Shown: in pieces, positions 34,532 to 43,604 of the stretch | How positions within the stretch are numbered: position 1 is the first letter of the stretch | How the letters are laid out: each line of letters starts with the position of its first letter | Source of the DNA: Spirosoma arboris | Lineage (GTDB): Bacteria; Bacteroidota; Bacteroidia; Cytophagales; Spirosomataceae | NCBI RefSeq assembly: GCF_009754945.1 | Contig: NZ_WPIN01000001.1 | Location: 930,001-994,000 of the forward strand | Reading direction: 5' to 3' | Length of the DNA: 64,000 nucleotides | Translations under genes and position numbers: made by a program | Notes under the pieces: generated by a model | Database searches by the model: none | The model's input: the letters and a program-made list of their open reading frames with translations, nothing else | Told to the model about the DNA's origin: nothing

Positions 34532-34854
34532 ACGGTTCTCTAGTTTTTTGGTTGTTTGTCGGAGTCAACAGGTCGTTGGTCTAAAAGTTTCCCGGTACCT
34601 GGAAATGATGCATTATCTTGCTTGAGTAGCGAATAGGTTACGTTATCCTGAAAGTTGGCTTAGTGGGGTTTCGGTGTGGTTTGGCTCAACTAAATCAGTA
34701 ATAATGGTAGTAACATCTGTAATCCATATACAACTCCTCCCAAGGATTAATAAGAACTTTGTCTGGATTCCATTCGATTAGTACAAGTTGATATTGATAC
34801 ACTAGAATCCGGCTCTTGTCATTTTCTGGCGACTATCCCAACGTAGCATAAGGC
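34532..34854. other. Intergenic region carrying the right inverted-repeat arm
   Basis: 323 nt between the Tat esterase and the XdhC gene. It holds the right arm at 34690-34763. No terminator hairpin with a T tract was seen; the XdhC promoter is presumably in the last 90 nt. Confidence 0.5.
34690..34763. repeat. Right arm of a 74-bp inverted repeat flanking an esterase gene
   Basis: Reverse complement of 32681-32754 with six mismatches. No target-site duplication is obvious at the outer ends, and no transposase lies between the arms. Confidence 0.9.
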
Positions 34855-35988
34855 ATGAAAGAAATCAATCGTATACTGACCATTTATGATCAACTAGATC
34901 ATGCTCAACGCAAAGTAGCATTAGCAACGGTTGTATACGTAGAGGGTTCAGCCTACCGACGACCCGGTGCCCGGATGCTGGTGAGTGACGATGGACGCTG
35001 GGAAGGGGCCATCAGTGGCGGTTGTCTGGAAGGGGATGCGTTGCGTAAAGCCCGTCAAGTCATGCTGGACGGTAAACCAATGGTCGTGCGCTACGATACC
35101 ATGGATGATGATGCTAACAGTTTAGGGGTGGGCTTGGGGTGTAACGGCATTATCGATGTGTTTATCGAGCCAATTGATCCCGCCGATCCAATGAATCCTG
35201 TGGCTCTGTTAGGTGAATTCAGCCAGCTTCGTGACAGGCGCGTCATCGCCACCATTTGCCGAAAAACACCGGGCTTGACTATTAAAGAAGGTAGTCGATT
35301 TGTACTAACCGAGCAACTAACGGATCAGGTCCCTGGCTGGCTTCAGCAGGATATGGAACTGGTCATGGAAGTCGGTAAACCCCTGACATCAATAATTCCC
35401 CTTATTGGTGGGATGGTTGAGGTTTTTATTGAACGTCTGGACCCCGGTATCGAGCTCGTGATTTTCGGCGCTGGCTATGATACGATTCCCCTCACTCGGC
35501 TGGCCACCGAAATCGGCTGGCGTGTTACGGTAACCGAAGACTGCATTGCCCACTTAGCCCCCAAACGATTTCCTGAAGCAACCTGCCTGCTCTATGCCGA
35601 TGCCAATGCTGTGACCGACAAACTTGTCTTCACGGATCGGACGGCCGCCGTGCTGATGTCGCATAACTACAACTACGATCTGGCGGTGTTAACGAAACTG
35701 CTGCCGAGGGATGTTCCCTATATCGGTGTGCTTGGCCCCCGGAAGCGCTACGAAAAAATGAAAGCCCATTGGGAACGAATGGGCCATTCGTTTTCCCCAT
35801 CAATTTTGGGTCGAGTTCACTCCCCGATTGGTTTAGATTTGGGGGCTGAAACACCCGACGAAATAGCGCTTTCCATACTGAGTGAAGTTAAAGCCTTTTT
35901 CAGCCAGCGGAACGGCGGATTTTTAACCGACCGACCGGGGCCGATTCATGAACGGGTAACCTTTGACGAAGAAATAGTTATAATCTAA
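34855..35988 (+). CDS. XdhC-family molybdenum-enzyme maturation protein
   Basis: 377 residues. N-terminal XdhC/CoxI domain with SAYRRPGARMLVSDDG and AISGGCLEGDALRKA; C-terminal Rossmann-type XdhC_C domain with IFGAGYDTIPLTRLATEIGW and GVLGPRKRYEKM. XdhC proteins bind molybdenum cofactor, promote its sulfuration and insert it into xanthine-oxidase-family enzymes. Cytoplasmic. It leads the operon and is followed by the Fe-S and Mo subunits of such an enzyme (57 nt gap), which fits this role exactly. Confidence 0.9.
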   Translation: MKEINRILTIYDQLDHAQRKVALATVVYVEGSAYRRPGARMLVSDDGRWEGAISGGCLEGDALRKARQVMLDGKPMVVRYDTMDDDANSLGVGLGCNGIIDVFIEPIDPADPMNPVALLGEFSQLRDRRVIATICRKTPGLTIKEGSRFVLTEQLTDQVPGWLQQDMELVMEVGKPLTSIIPLIGGMVEVFIERLDPGIELVIFGAGYDTIPLTRLATEIGWRVTVTEDCIAHLAPKRFPEATCLLYADANAVTDKLVFTDRTAAVLMSHNYNYDLAVLTKLLPRDVPYIGVLGPRKRYEKMKAHWERMGHSFSPSILGRVHSPIGLDLGAETPDEIALSILSEVKAFFSQRNGGFLTDRPGPIHERVTFDEEIVII

Positions 35989-36045
35989 CTTTAACCTGAT
36001 AATCAACCTATATTTTCAGTTGTAAACCCTTTACTTCTTACCACT

Positions 36046-36525
36046 GTGGCAAAATTTAGCATAAAAATTAACGGCAAAATCAGGCAGTTGGACGTTGATC
36101 CTGCAACGCCGATGCTCTGGGTACTCCGCGATCACCTGGACATGCCCGGTACCAAATATGGCTGTGGTATCGCTCAGTGTGGCGCCTGCACGGTTCATCT
36201 AAATGGAACGGCAGTTCGCTCCTGTCAGCTACCCATTTCGGCTGTCGGCAAAGAAGCGATCACCACCATCGAGGGATTGTCGGCTACCGGTGATCATCCG
36301 GTGCAAAAAGCGTGGCTGGAACACGACGTGGCCCAGTGTGGGTATTGTCAATCCGGACAAATGATGAGCGCTGCTTCGCTTTTGAAGACTAATCCCAAGC
36401 CCACCGATGAGGACATCGATTTAGCGATGAGCGGCAACATCTGCCGGTGTGGTACGTATTTGCGCATCAAAGAGGCCATCAAATCGGCGGCCAAAGAAGG
36501 AACTAGCTCGTCTACCCGTAAATAA
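36046..36525 (+). CDS. (2Fe-2S) subunit of molybdenum hydroxylase (IorA-like)
   Basis: 159 residues, GTG start. Two [2Fe-2S] clusters: the plant-ferredoxin type with Cys40, Cys45, Cys48, Cys60 and the helical type with Cys98, Cys101, Cys133, Cys135 ([14 protein letters not shown]). Small electron-transfer subunit of the isoquinoline 1-oxidoreductase/aldehyde oxidase group. The operon has no FAD subunit, so electrons probably pass to a cytochrome or other acceptor. It ends 9 nt before the Mo subunit and may be co-exported with it by the partner's Tat signal. Confidence 0.92.
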   Translation: MAKFSIKINGKIRQLDVDPATPMLWVLRDHLDMPGTKYGCGIAQCGACTVHLNGTAVRSCQLPISAVGKEAITTIEGLSATGDHPVQKAWLEHDVAQCGYCQSGQMMSAASLLKTNPKPTDEDIDLAMSGNICRCGTYLRIKEAIKSAAKEGTSSSTRK

Positions 36526-36534
36526 ACCCTGACC

Positions 36535-38787
36535 ATGAACACTCCTAAAATTACCCATAACCGGCGTTCTTTCTTAAAGGCTTCGCTGCTAACAGGCGGG
36601 GGCATGATGCTCAGTGTGAGTTGGTTATCCAGCGCGAAGGCCGCCGATAAACTTCAGGCATTGAACGTGCCTGAGCAATGGGCTCAGCTCAATGGTTATA
36701 TACACATTACAGCGGGCAATGGAATTAAACTTATCTGTCCTAATCCTGAATTTGGTCAGAACGTCATGACGTCCCTACCCATGATGGTAGCCGAAGAATT
36801 GGATGTGGATTGGAAGAATGTAGTGGTTGAAATGGGGCCGCATGACAACGCGAAATTGGGACCTCAGTTTACGGGGGGCAGTAATTCGGTTCGCATGTAC
36901 TGGAAACCACTCCGGGAAGCCGGGGCAGCAGCCCGGCAGATGCTATGCGAAGCAGCCGCCCAAGCCTGGGGCGTACCGGTAGCTGAAGTGACGACCAAAG
37001 CGGGTGTATTACAACACGCGAGCGGGAAATCGGCTACCTATGGTGAAATGGCCAGTAAAGCCGCTACACTTCCGGTGCCCAAAGGCATGAAACTAAAAGA
37101 CCCGAAAGATTTTACCATTATCCGAAAACCCAAGAAAAATGTCGAAGGGCAAAAAATAGTCACCGGCAAACCACTGTTCGGTCTGGATTATCGGGTGGAT
37201 GGAATGCTCATTGCTATGATTCAGCATCCACCCGCTTTCGGTATGAAACTCAAATCGTTTGATGCCTCACAAACGATCAAAATGCCGGGTATCAAGGATG
37301 TTTTCACGCTAAAGCTATATGAAGACGGGTTCGAGCAAGCTGGTTTCGACACCCGCACGTTCAACGATTTGCTGGTCGTGGTGGGCAAGACCACTTGGGA
37401 GGTCATGAATGCCCGCAAAAAGCTAAAGGTGGAGTGGGAGCCTGCTGGTGATACCAAAGATACTATGATGGGTAGGAACGGCAAACGGGAAGTTACAGTG
37501 CCCGGAGGCCTTGAAACCACCACTGCTCAGCTGGAAAAAATGGCAGAATGGGCTAAAAAACCAGCTCAACAGTTACGAAAAGACGGCGATCCGGAAACCG
37601 CATTCAAAAATGCGGCTCAGATTATCGAGCGCACGTATAATGCGCCCTTCCTCGCACACAATACCATGGAGCCGATGAATTTCTTCGCCCATGTAACCCC
37701 CGAAAAAGCCCTGGTAGCTGGTCCTTTACAAGCACCGGGTTGGGCAGAACCTGCCTTGTCAAAACGACTTGGCCTGCCTGCCGACAAAATTGAGATTCAG
37801 ATGACCCGGATGGGTGGGGGCTTTGGCAGACGGGCGTATTGCCATTATATGACGGAAGCAGCTCTGATCTCCCAAAAGGTCAAAGCCCCGGTCAAACTAA
37901 TTTACAGCCGCGAAGATGACATGACCTATGGCATCTATCGGCCCATGTACACGGCTACCTACCGGGCAGCGTTAGATGCGAATAAAAACCTGATCGGATT
38001 TCATGTGAAAGGCGGTGGAATACCCGAGCATGCCATCCATGCGAACCGCTTCCCGGCCGGTGCGGTGGATAACTACCTGGCCGAAGGCTGGGAGATACCG
38101 TCCAATATTACCATTGGCGCTTTCCGGGCTCCCCGTTCCAACTTCAACGCAGCCGCTGAGCAATCATTTTTAGATGAAGTGGCGGAGGCCATGGGCAAAG
38201 ACCCGATCGAGTTTAGGCTTGAGCTGTTAAAACGAGCCAAGGAAAATCCAGTGGGCAAAAACAACGAGTATGATGCCGATCGATATGCGGGTGTTCTCAA
38301 TTTAGTACGCGACAAGTCGGGTTGGAATAAGCCGGGCAATGAGAAGTACCATCGGGGCGTGGCCGCTTATTTCTGTCATAATTCATATGCGGCTCACGTG
38401 GTCGATATGGTGACCAAAGAGGGTAGCCCTTATGTCGAGCGGGTCTTTAGTGCGATGGACTGTGGCATCGTCGTCAATCCTGAATCGGCTACCAATATGG
38501 TACAAGGGGCGGTGGTCGACGGAATCGGCAATGCCTTCTACGGGGCGTTAACGCACAAAAATGGAGCGGCTGAGCAAAGCAATTTTAACAACTATCGGCT
38601 TATTCGGCATAATGAAGCCCCCAAGAAAATTGAGGTTCACTTTGTTGAAAATGACCTCGACCCAACGGGCTTAGGGGAGCCGCCTTTCCCCCCTGTCTTT
38701 GGCGCGGTAGCCAATGCGTTGTATAAAACGACCGGTAAACGACAATATAATCAGCCGTTTAAGCCCCAATTGGATAAACGGATCTAA
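36535..38787 (+). CDS. Molybdopterin-binding subunit of molybdenum hydroxylase (IorB-like), Tat-exported
   Basis: 750 residues. Twin-arginine signal at the N-terminus (NRRSFLKASLLTGGGMML). Xanthine-oxidase-family Mo domain: GGGFGRRAYCHYMTEAAL, GAFRAPRSNFNAAAEQSF and the catalytic Glu715 in GLGEPPFPPVFGA. Closest in organisation to isoquinoline 1-oxidoreductase beta chain and membrane-facing aldehyde dehydrogenases. Hydroxylation of a heterocycle or oxidation of an aldehyde in the periplasm is likely; substrate cannot be read from sequence. Followed by a terminator, then moaA. Confidence 0.91.
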   Translation: MNTPKITHNRRSFLKASLLTGGGMMLSVSWLSSAKAADKLQALNVPEQWAQLNGYIHITAGNGIKLICPNPEFGQNVMTSLPMMVAEELDVDWKNVVVEMGPHDNAKLGPQFTGGSNSVRMYWKPLREAGAAARQMLCEAAAQAWGVPVAEVTTKAGVLQHASGKSATYGEMASKAATLPVPKGMKLKDPKDFTIIRKPKKNVEGQKIVTGKPLFGLDYRVDGMLIAMIQHPPAFGMKLKSFDASQTIKMPGIKDVFTLKLYEDGFEQAGFDTRTFNDLLVVVGKTTWEVMNARKKLKVEWEPAGDTKDTMMGRNGKREVTVPGGLETTTAQLEKMAEWAKKPAQQLRKDGDPETAFKNAAQIIERTYNAPFLAHNTMEPMNFFAHVTPEKALVAGPLQAPGWAEPALSKRLGLPADKIEIQMTRMGGGFGRRAYCHYMTEAALISQKVKAPVKLIYSREDDMTYGIYRPMYTATYRAALDANKNLIGFHVKGGGIPEHAIHANRFPAGAVDNYLAEGWEIPSNITIGAFRAPRSNFNAAAEQSFLDEVAEAMGKDPIEFRLELLKRAKENPVGKNNEYDADRYAGVLNLVRDKSGWNKPGNEKYHRGVAAYFCHNSYAAHVVDMVTKEGSPYVERVFSAMDCGIVVNPESATNMVQGAVVDGIGNAFYGALTHKNGAAEQSNFNNYRLIRHNEAPKKIEVHFVENDLDPTGLGEPPFPPVFGAVANALYKTTGKRQYNQPFKPQLDKRI

Positions 38788-38810
38788 TCCTAGTGACTAT
38801 TTACGCACTG

Positions 38811-38852
38811 GAGCCGGAAACTGGTTGATCAGTTCCGGCTCTTTGCTTTTTT
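38811..38852 (+). terminator. Rho-independent terminator after the Mo subunit
   Basis: GAGCCGGAA and TTCCGGCTC arms followed by TTTGCTTTTTT. It separates the hydroxylase genes from moaA, which therefore may rely on read-through or its own promoter. Confidence 0.8.
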
Positions 38853-38879
38853 AGTTTGTTCGTTACCAACCGCTCATAC

Positions 38880-39875
38880 ATGATCTTTGATAATCACAAC
38901 CGCCCCATATCCTACCTTCGGCTGGCCGTAACGGACCGGTGTAATCTTCGGTGTTTTTACTGCATGCCCGCGGAGGGTATTAAGTATCTTCCCAAACAGC
39001 AGGTACTGTCGTATGAGGAGATGGAGCGGGTCGTCCGGGTACTGGCTCGATTGGGTGTTTCTAAAGTCCGTATTACGGGTGGAGAGCCATTTGTCCGGGC
39101 AGGCCTGATGGATTTTCTGCATCGGCTGTCAGGGATTGAGGGAATACAGGAGCTATCGCTCACAACCAACGGGGTGTTAACTGCCCCCCATGTCGCAGAT
39201 TTGGCCGCATTGGGCGTCCGATCGGTCAATTTGAGCCTGGACACGTTGGACCGGGACCGATTTAAGAAAATTACCCGTCGGGATGAGTTGCCAGCTGTTT
39301 TAAAAACCCTTGACTTATTACTAAAGGCTGGGATTGAAACGAAGATCAATGCGGTGGTGATGGATGGACAAAACACCCAGGATTTAATTCCGCTGGCTAA
39401 CCTGACTCGCTCCTTACCGGTGGATGTTCGATTTATCGAGGAAATGCCCTTCAATGGGGGAGGGAGTCATTACCCTGTTCTGAACTGGACGTACCGTCGA
39501 ATTGTGGACGAGCTACAGGAACACTTTCCAGGTATGCAAAAACAGCCTGGCTTACCCTTCTCCACGTCGACAACGTATCAGATCCCTGGCCATCAGGGCA
39601 CAATCGGGGTGATTGCGGCTTTTAGCCGAACGTTCTGTGGCACCTGTAATCGTATTCGGCTAACGGCTCAGGGTACACTTAAAACCTGTCTGTATGACGA
39701 CGGAGTTCTCGATGTTCGTGCGTTGCTACGAAGTGGTTCATCAGATGATATACTAACTGACGCTTTTTTGCACGCCTTCGCCCATCGTCCCGTAAACGGT
39801 TTTGACGCCGAACAAAACCGAAGCCTGCGGTTCGGCGGCTCGATTAGCGAATCAATGGCGACCATTGGTGGGTAG
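38880..39875 (+). CDS. moaA: GTP 3',8-cyclase MoaA
   Basis: 331 residues from the ATG at 38880; a TTG 24 nt upstream is less likely. Radical-SAM cluster Cys21, Cys25, Cys28 in TDRCNLRCFYCMP; second substrate-binding [4Fe-4S] cluster Cys253, Cys256, Cys270 (CGTC..TCLYDDG); C-terminal GlyGly, required for activity in MoaA. Catalyses the first step of molybdenum cofactor synthesis, with MoaC, from GTP. Cytoplasmic. With moaD and moaE downstream it supplies cofactor for the adjacent hydroxylase; moaC, moeA and mobA are not in the window. Confidence 0.95.
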   Translation: MIFDNHNRPISYLRLAVTDRCNLRCFYCMPAEGIKYLPKQQVLSYEEMERVVRVLARLGVSKVRITGGEPFVRAGLMDFLHRLSGIEGIQELSLTTNGVLTAPHVADLAALGVRSVNLSLDTLDRDRFKKITRRDELPAVLKTLDLLLKAGIETKINAVVMDGQNTQDLIPLANLTRSLPVDVRFIEEMPFNGGGSHYPVLNWTYRRIVDELQEHFPGMQKQPGLPFSTSTTYQIPGHQGTIGVIAAFSRTFCGTCNRIRLTAQGTLKTCLYDDGVLDVRALLRSGSSDDILTDAFLHAFAHRPVNGFDAEQNRSLRFGGSISESMATIGG

Positions 39876-39922
39876 TCTTATCTGCTAATACAGTTAACGT
39901 CTTTTTTCTTTTACGAATCCGT

Positions 39923-40171
39923 ATGAATAGCCCCGTTTCAGTGCTTTTGTTTGGCATTACCCGTGACCTCACTGGTCAGTCATTACTTTCAATGTCTGTT
40001 GATCAGGAGGCTCGTGTCCAGGATTTACTAGACCAACTATATCAGCACTATCCCAAATTGGCGGATATCAAGTCACTATTAGTCGCTGTTAACGGCGAAT
40101 ACGCAGAAAGAGACCACTTACTTACCAGCAAAGATGAAATTGCCCTTATCCCTCCGGTTAGTGGTGGGTAA
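39923..40171 (+). CDS. moaD: Molybdopterin synthase small subunit MoaD
   Basis: 82 residues, a ubiquitin-like fold ending in the required GlyGly (PPVSGG), where the thiocarboxylate forms. Contains the typical LLVAVNGEYAERDHLL and DEIALIPPVSGG ends. Donates sulfur to precursor Z together with MoaE. Lies 47 nt after moaA and about 90 nt before moaE. Confidence 0.94.
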   Translation: MNSPVSVLLFGITRDLTGQSLLSMSVDQEARVQDLLDQLYQHYPKLADIKSLLVAVNGEYAERDHLLTSKDEIALIPPVSGG

Positions 40172-40260
40172 ATCGCGTTCCGCTGCCGAGTAGCCGAGGT
40201 ATCCTTTTGCTTACCTACGCTACTGATGACTTATTCACTTACTACGTTAAAAGCAGTTCT

Positions 40261-40671
40261 ATGATTGCGATTACGACTGAACCAATTGATGTTGCCTCCG
40301 CCTTGCAAAACCTGCAAACTGAGCAAGCAGGGGCAATCGATCTTTTCCTGGGCGTTGTGCGTGACAATACAAAAAAACGCCCTGTTGATCGCCTTGAATA
40401 CGAAGCATACGACCGAATGGCCATAAGTGAAATGCAGAAAATCGCCGATGAAGCGCATCGCCAATGGCCCATTCTTCGCTATACGATTATCCATCGAACC
40501 GGTACATTGCGTACTGGTGAATTAGCCGTTTTAATTGGGATTGCTTCTGCTCATCGTGCCGACGCGTTCGAGGCCTGCCGCTACATAATTGACACGATTA
40601 AACAAACGGTTCCAATCTGGAAGAAAGAGATCTTTACGGACGGTGAAGTTTGGGTTAACGCCCACCCCTAA
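40261..40671 (+). CDS. moaE: Molybdopterin synthase large subunit MoaE
   Basis: 136 residues from the ATG at 40261; upstream in-frame TTG at 40207 adds a non-homologous 18 residues. MoaE landmarks: GAIDLFLGVVRDNTKKRPV, LEYEAYDRMA, RTGTLRTGELAVLIGIASAHRADAF in the body, and the catalytic-lysine region IWKKEIFTDGE. Forms the MoaD2MoaE2 synthase that converts cyclic pyranopterin monophosphate to molybdopterin. Confidence 0.94.
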   Translation: MIAITTEPIDVASALQNLQTEQAGAIDLFLGVVRDNTKKRPVDRLEYEAYDRMAISEMQKIADEAHRQWPILRYTIIHRTGTLRTGELAVLIGIASAHRADAFEACRYIIDTIKQTVPIWKKEIFTDGEVWVNAHP

Positions 40672-40905
40672 GTATTGACATTCGTTAACCAAGGATTTTG
40701 AGTACGCTATAAACTTCGTCGATTAACGTGATCCAATCAACCGCCTAGTTTGACTGGGTCGCACCGGCCGGTCGGAATGCCAGACCACCGCCGGAGCGGG
40801 AACAGCGTTTGCTTTCAGATCAACTTTTGAATTACAGCTCAACAAGCAGTGGTTTTCACTTGGGCTTTCAGTTGATCAGCCTGCGAGTCGTCAAATCCTA
40901 ATGGA

Positions 40906-41094
40906 CTACTTAGCCGGTGGTGGATTAGGGTGTTCCATAACAGACTCAGTATTCATTACCGTATCTGATTTGGTTACGCTAGTCGTCGAATCGGTTGGTG
41001 ACTCAGTGGTTGATTTTTCGGCCGAATTGCAGGCAAGCAGACAGCCAGCTACCAGAGCGAATGTGAGTAGTCTTGAAACGAGCTTGGTTTGCAT
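40906..41094 (-). CDS. Small lipoprotein of unknown function
   Basis: 62 residues from the ATG at 41094. The N-terminus is a lipoprotein signal (LLTFALVAGCLLAC, Cys22 likely lipidated) followed by a Ser/Thr-rich low-complexity tail ending in NPPPAK. The type is common in Bacteroidota and carries no functional domain. It is encoded opposite to its neighbours and separated by long spacers. Confidence 0.6.
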   Translation of the reverse strand: MQTKLVSRLLTFALVAGCLLACNSAEKSTTESPTDSTTSVTKSDTVMNTESVMEHPNPPPAK

Positions 41095-41537
41095 AGGGTG
41101 GTGAATTTTCGGCAACTATGTCATCTACATTTAACCGCCAATCGAGTGTTTAGTTTAAAATGATACGTTTATAACCAGCTGTATAATAACTTCTAAGGTC
41201 ATAATTTAACTAGTATTTCTGATCAATTTTAGAGCAAAGTTGCCCGTGGGTTACTTACTTGACATTTGCGAAATTGGCCATATTTAATTGAGCCGCATTA
41301 AGCGGTGTTTTGTTAAAGAATCAACCTGATGTTGAATTGATCATAACAAACCTCGTTATTCCTGCCAGAAAGTAATCCATTTTTATTTAGAACTTACCTG
41401 ACATCTTTCTTTCTAACTACCCTTTTAAAACCGCAGGCTACCCATCAGGACTGCATCCAACTCAATGATAGAGGGAAAACCTTATACGTTTGATTATCTA
41501 AAATCAAATTAGCTGTAATTTCATTTATCGTATTCAT
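41095..41537. other. Intergenic region upstream of the TPR kinase
   Basis: 443 nt, AT-rich, no supportable gene. A TACGTTTG -7-type box at 41485-41492 lies 46 nt before the kinase start, but I see no matching -33 TTG at the right distance. Confidence 0.5.
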
Positions 41538-43604
41538 ATGGCCGTACAGTTCTATTATCGGTTTCTTTTCCTTCTGGCAGCCCTTTTCTGCCCAGGATTA
41601 CTATTTGCTCAATCAGCTGATAGCTTAAAAAAGATATTACCGACTCTTCACGGCACAGCTCATATTAATGCACTTAATGGGCTAAGTGAAGCTTTTTGGA
41701 ACGTTCGTAACCTTGATTCATCAAAAGCTCGGGCTTTTCAGGCTTTCGAAGCGTCCACAAAAAGTAACTATGAAGTAGGTGTAGGCGACGCTTTAACTAA
41801 CCTGGCTGCCATAGATTATGAAATTGGGAATTTCGTTGACATGGAAAAAAGGAGCCTGACGTCCATTTCTCTATTTACGAAAGTCCATGCCCAAAAACGA
41901 CTCGCTAAAGCCTATTCTTTGCTTGGCCAGTCGATTTGGGCACAAAGCAAATTTGATCCGGCCATTGAAGCCTTTAATCAGGCAATTATTTATTTCAGCC
42001 GATTCAATGATTCAACAGCACTCGGCAGGACATACGGCCGCTTGGCGCTGCTAGAAGAAGAACGGGGAAATTACGAACCAGCGTTTCAATACAGCTTAAA
42101 AGCCCTGAAATTCAACCGCAATGAGGCTTATTTTTCCTTAGGCCAATTATATGCCGATGTCGGCGATTATGAAACTGCCCGAGATTATTACCGAAAAATC
42201 AGTCAACGACTTAAACTAGGAACCTACCTTAAAATCGGTGAAACCTATTATCTACAAGCGAGGTATGATTCTGCCCAGTATTACTACCAGTTGCACATAA
42301 AAGAGAGTCGTGATTTGCCAAAAAAAACGTTGACTAAAGCGTACGCACTTCTGGGTGGATTATACTTGAAATTGAAAAAATACGATACTGCTTTAGCTTA
42401 TCTAAACCTGGCGCTTACCGATTTTAAACAAGATAACAACCGCAACTGGGTCATGCGGGTCTTGCTGGAATTAGGCAAAACGTATAAGGAGACGGGCGAA
42501 GTCAACAAATCGATTAAAACCACAAATGAGCTTCTGACGTATGCAAAAGAGTCGGGAGCCAGGCAATATCTTCGGGACGCACATCAATTGCTATTCCAGC
42601 TATTCGATCAGCTAAAGCAGAATGATCGTGCTTATTGGCACCTTAAAGAATATACGACGCTCAACAATGAGATCGGGATTGATTTGTCGGCCCGCAAACT
42701 GGCTTTTTATAAAACCTCCTACGAACGGGAGCAGGCACAGTTAAACATTGCACTGTTAAATAAGCAGAAACAGTTGCAGCAGGAGGAACTGAAGCAAACG
42801 GCGCAGCAACGCCAATTCCTGTTTATCGGGCTGCTAGCAATCGCGCTCATCGGTGTCGTACTGATCCGAAATATATTATTGAAAAGACGAGAGGAGAAGC
42901 ACCTTCGGGAACTGGCCGAGACGGAGCTCCAAATGCAAAAACTCGAAACAAAAAAGCAATTGGGTGAACTGGAAATGCAGGTTCTTCGAACGCAGATGAA
43001 TCCCCATTTTCTGTTCAATTCCCTGAATTCAATCAACCGATTCATTCTACAAAATAACAAATCGCAAGCCTCGCTCTACCTGACTAAGTTTTCGAGGCTC
43101 GTGCGAATGATCCTGCAAAATTCGCAGAATAAGCTCATCACGCTGGAGCAGGAACTAGAATCGCTAAAACTCTATCTGAGCCTGGAAGTACTGCGTTTTG
43201 ACGATCATTTTACTTATTCCATCACAGTGCCGGATGATCTTGACGTTTCAGTGTTGAAGGTGCCCCCGCTGATTATCCAGCCTTACGTCGAAAATGCAAT
43301 CTGGCATGGATTGATGCACAAGGAGGAAAGAGGCCAACTAGAGATTGACTTGTCTGGGGAAAACGGGTTCATCAGTATCAAAATCACCGATAATGGAATT
43401 GGCCGTCAAAAAACGAATACGATTCCTGAGAAAGCAGATACGAACTATAAGCCAATGGGGTTAGGGATTACGTCGAAACGAATTGAGCTGGCACTGGAGT
43501 CTGCCTCACAGAGTCCTTCGGTGGTTATCAATGATCTTGTTGACATGAATGGTGCTCCATGTGGTACGGAGGTCATCCTTACATTACCAGTTATCTATGA
43601 TTAA
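41538..43604 (+). CDS. TPR-containing LytS-type sensor kinase
   Basis: 688 residues. Signal peptide (FLFLLAALFCPGLLFAQ), about eight tetratricopeptide repeats in the periplasm (about 30-370; YSLLGQSIWAQSKFDPAIEAF, YAKESGARQYL), one transmembrane helix near 430-448 (FLFIGLLAIALIGVVLI), a coiled-coil linker rich in Lys/Glu, then the His_kinase domain with His490 in QMNPHFLFNS and an ATPase domain with PYVENAIWHG, ITDNGIGR and GLGITSKR, all canonical. Partner LytTR regulator at 43597 overlaps by 8 nt. Confidence 0.92.
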   Translation: MAVQFYYRFLFLLAALFCPGLLFAQSADSLKKILPTLHGTAHINALNGLSEAFWNVRNLDSSKARAFQAFEASTKSNYEVGVGDALTNLAAIDYEIGNFVDMEKRSLTSISLFTKVHAQKRLAKAYSLLGQSIWAQSKFDPAIEAFNQAIIYFSRFNDSTALGRTYGRLALLEEERGNYEPAFQYSLKALKFNRNEAYFSLGQLYADVGDYETARDYYRKISQRLKLGTYLKIGETYYLQARYDSAQYYYQLHIKESRDLPKKTLTKAYALLGGLYLKLKKYDTALAYLNLALTDFKQDNNRNWVMRVLLELGKTYKETGEVNKSIKTTNELLTYAKESGARQYLRDAHQLLFQLFDQLKQNDRAYWHLKEYTTLNNEIGIDLSARKLAFYKTSYEREQAQLNIALLNKQKQLQQEELKQTAQQRQFLFIGLLAIALIGVVLIRNILLKRREEKHLRELAETELQMQKLETKKQLGELEMQVLRTQMNPHFLFNSLNSINRFILQNNKSQASLYLTKFSRLVRMILQNSQNKLITLEQELESLKLYLSLEVLRFDDHFTYSITVPDDLDVSVLKVPPLIIQPYVENAIWHGLMHKEERGQLEIDLSGENGFISIKITDNGIGRQKTNTIPEKADTNYKPMGLGITSKRIELALESASQSPSVVINDLVDMNGAPCGTEVILTLPVIYD

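Noticed and set aside
32681..34763. Calling the inverted-repeat unit an insertion sequence
   Set aside because: No transposase lies between the arms and no target duplication is visible.
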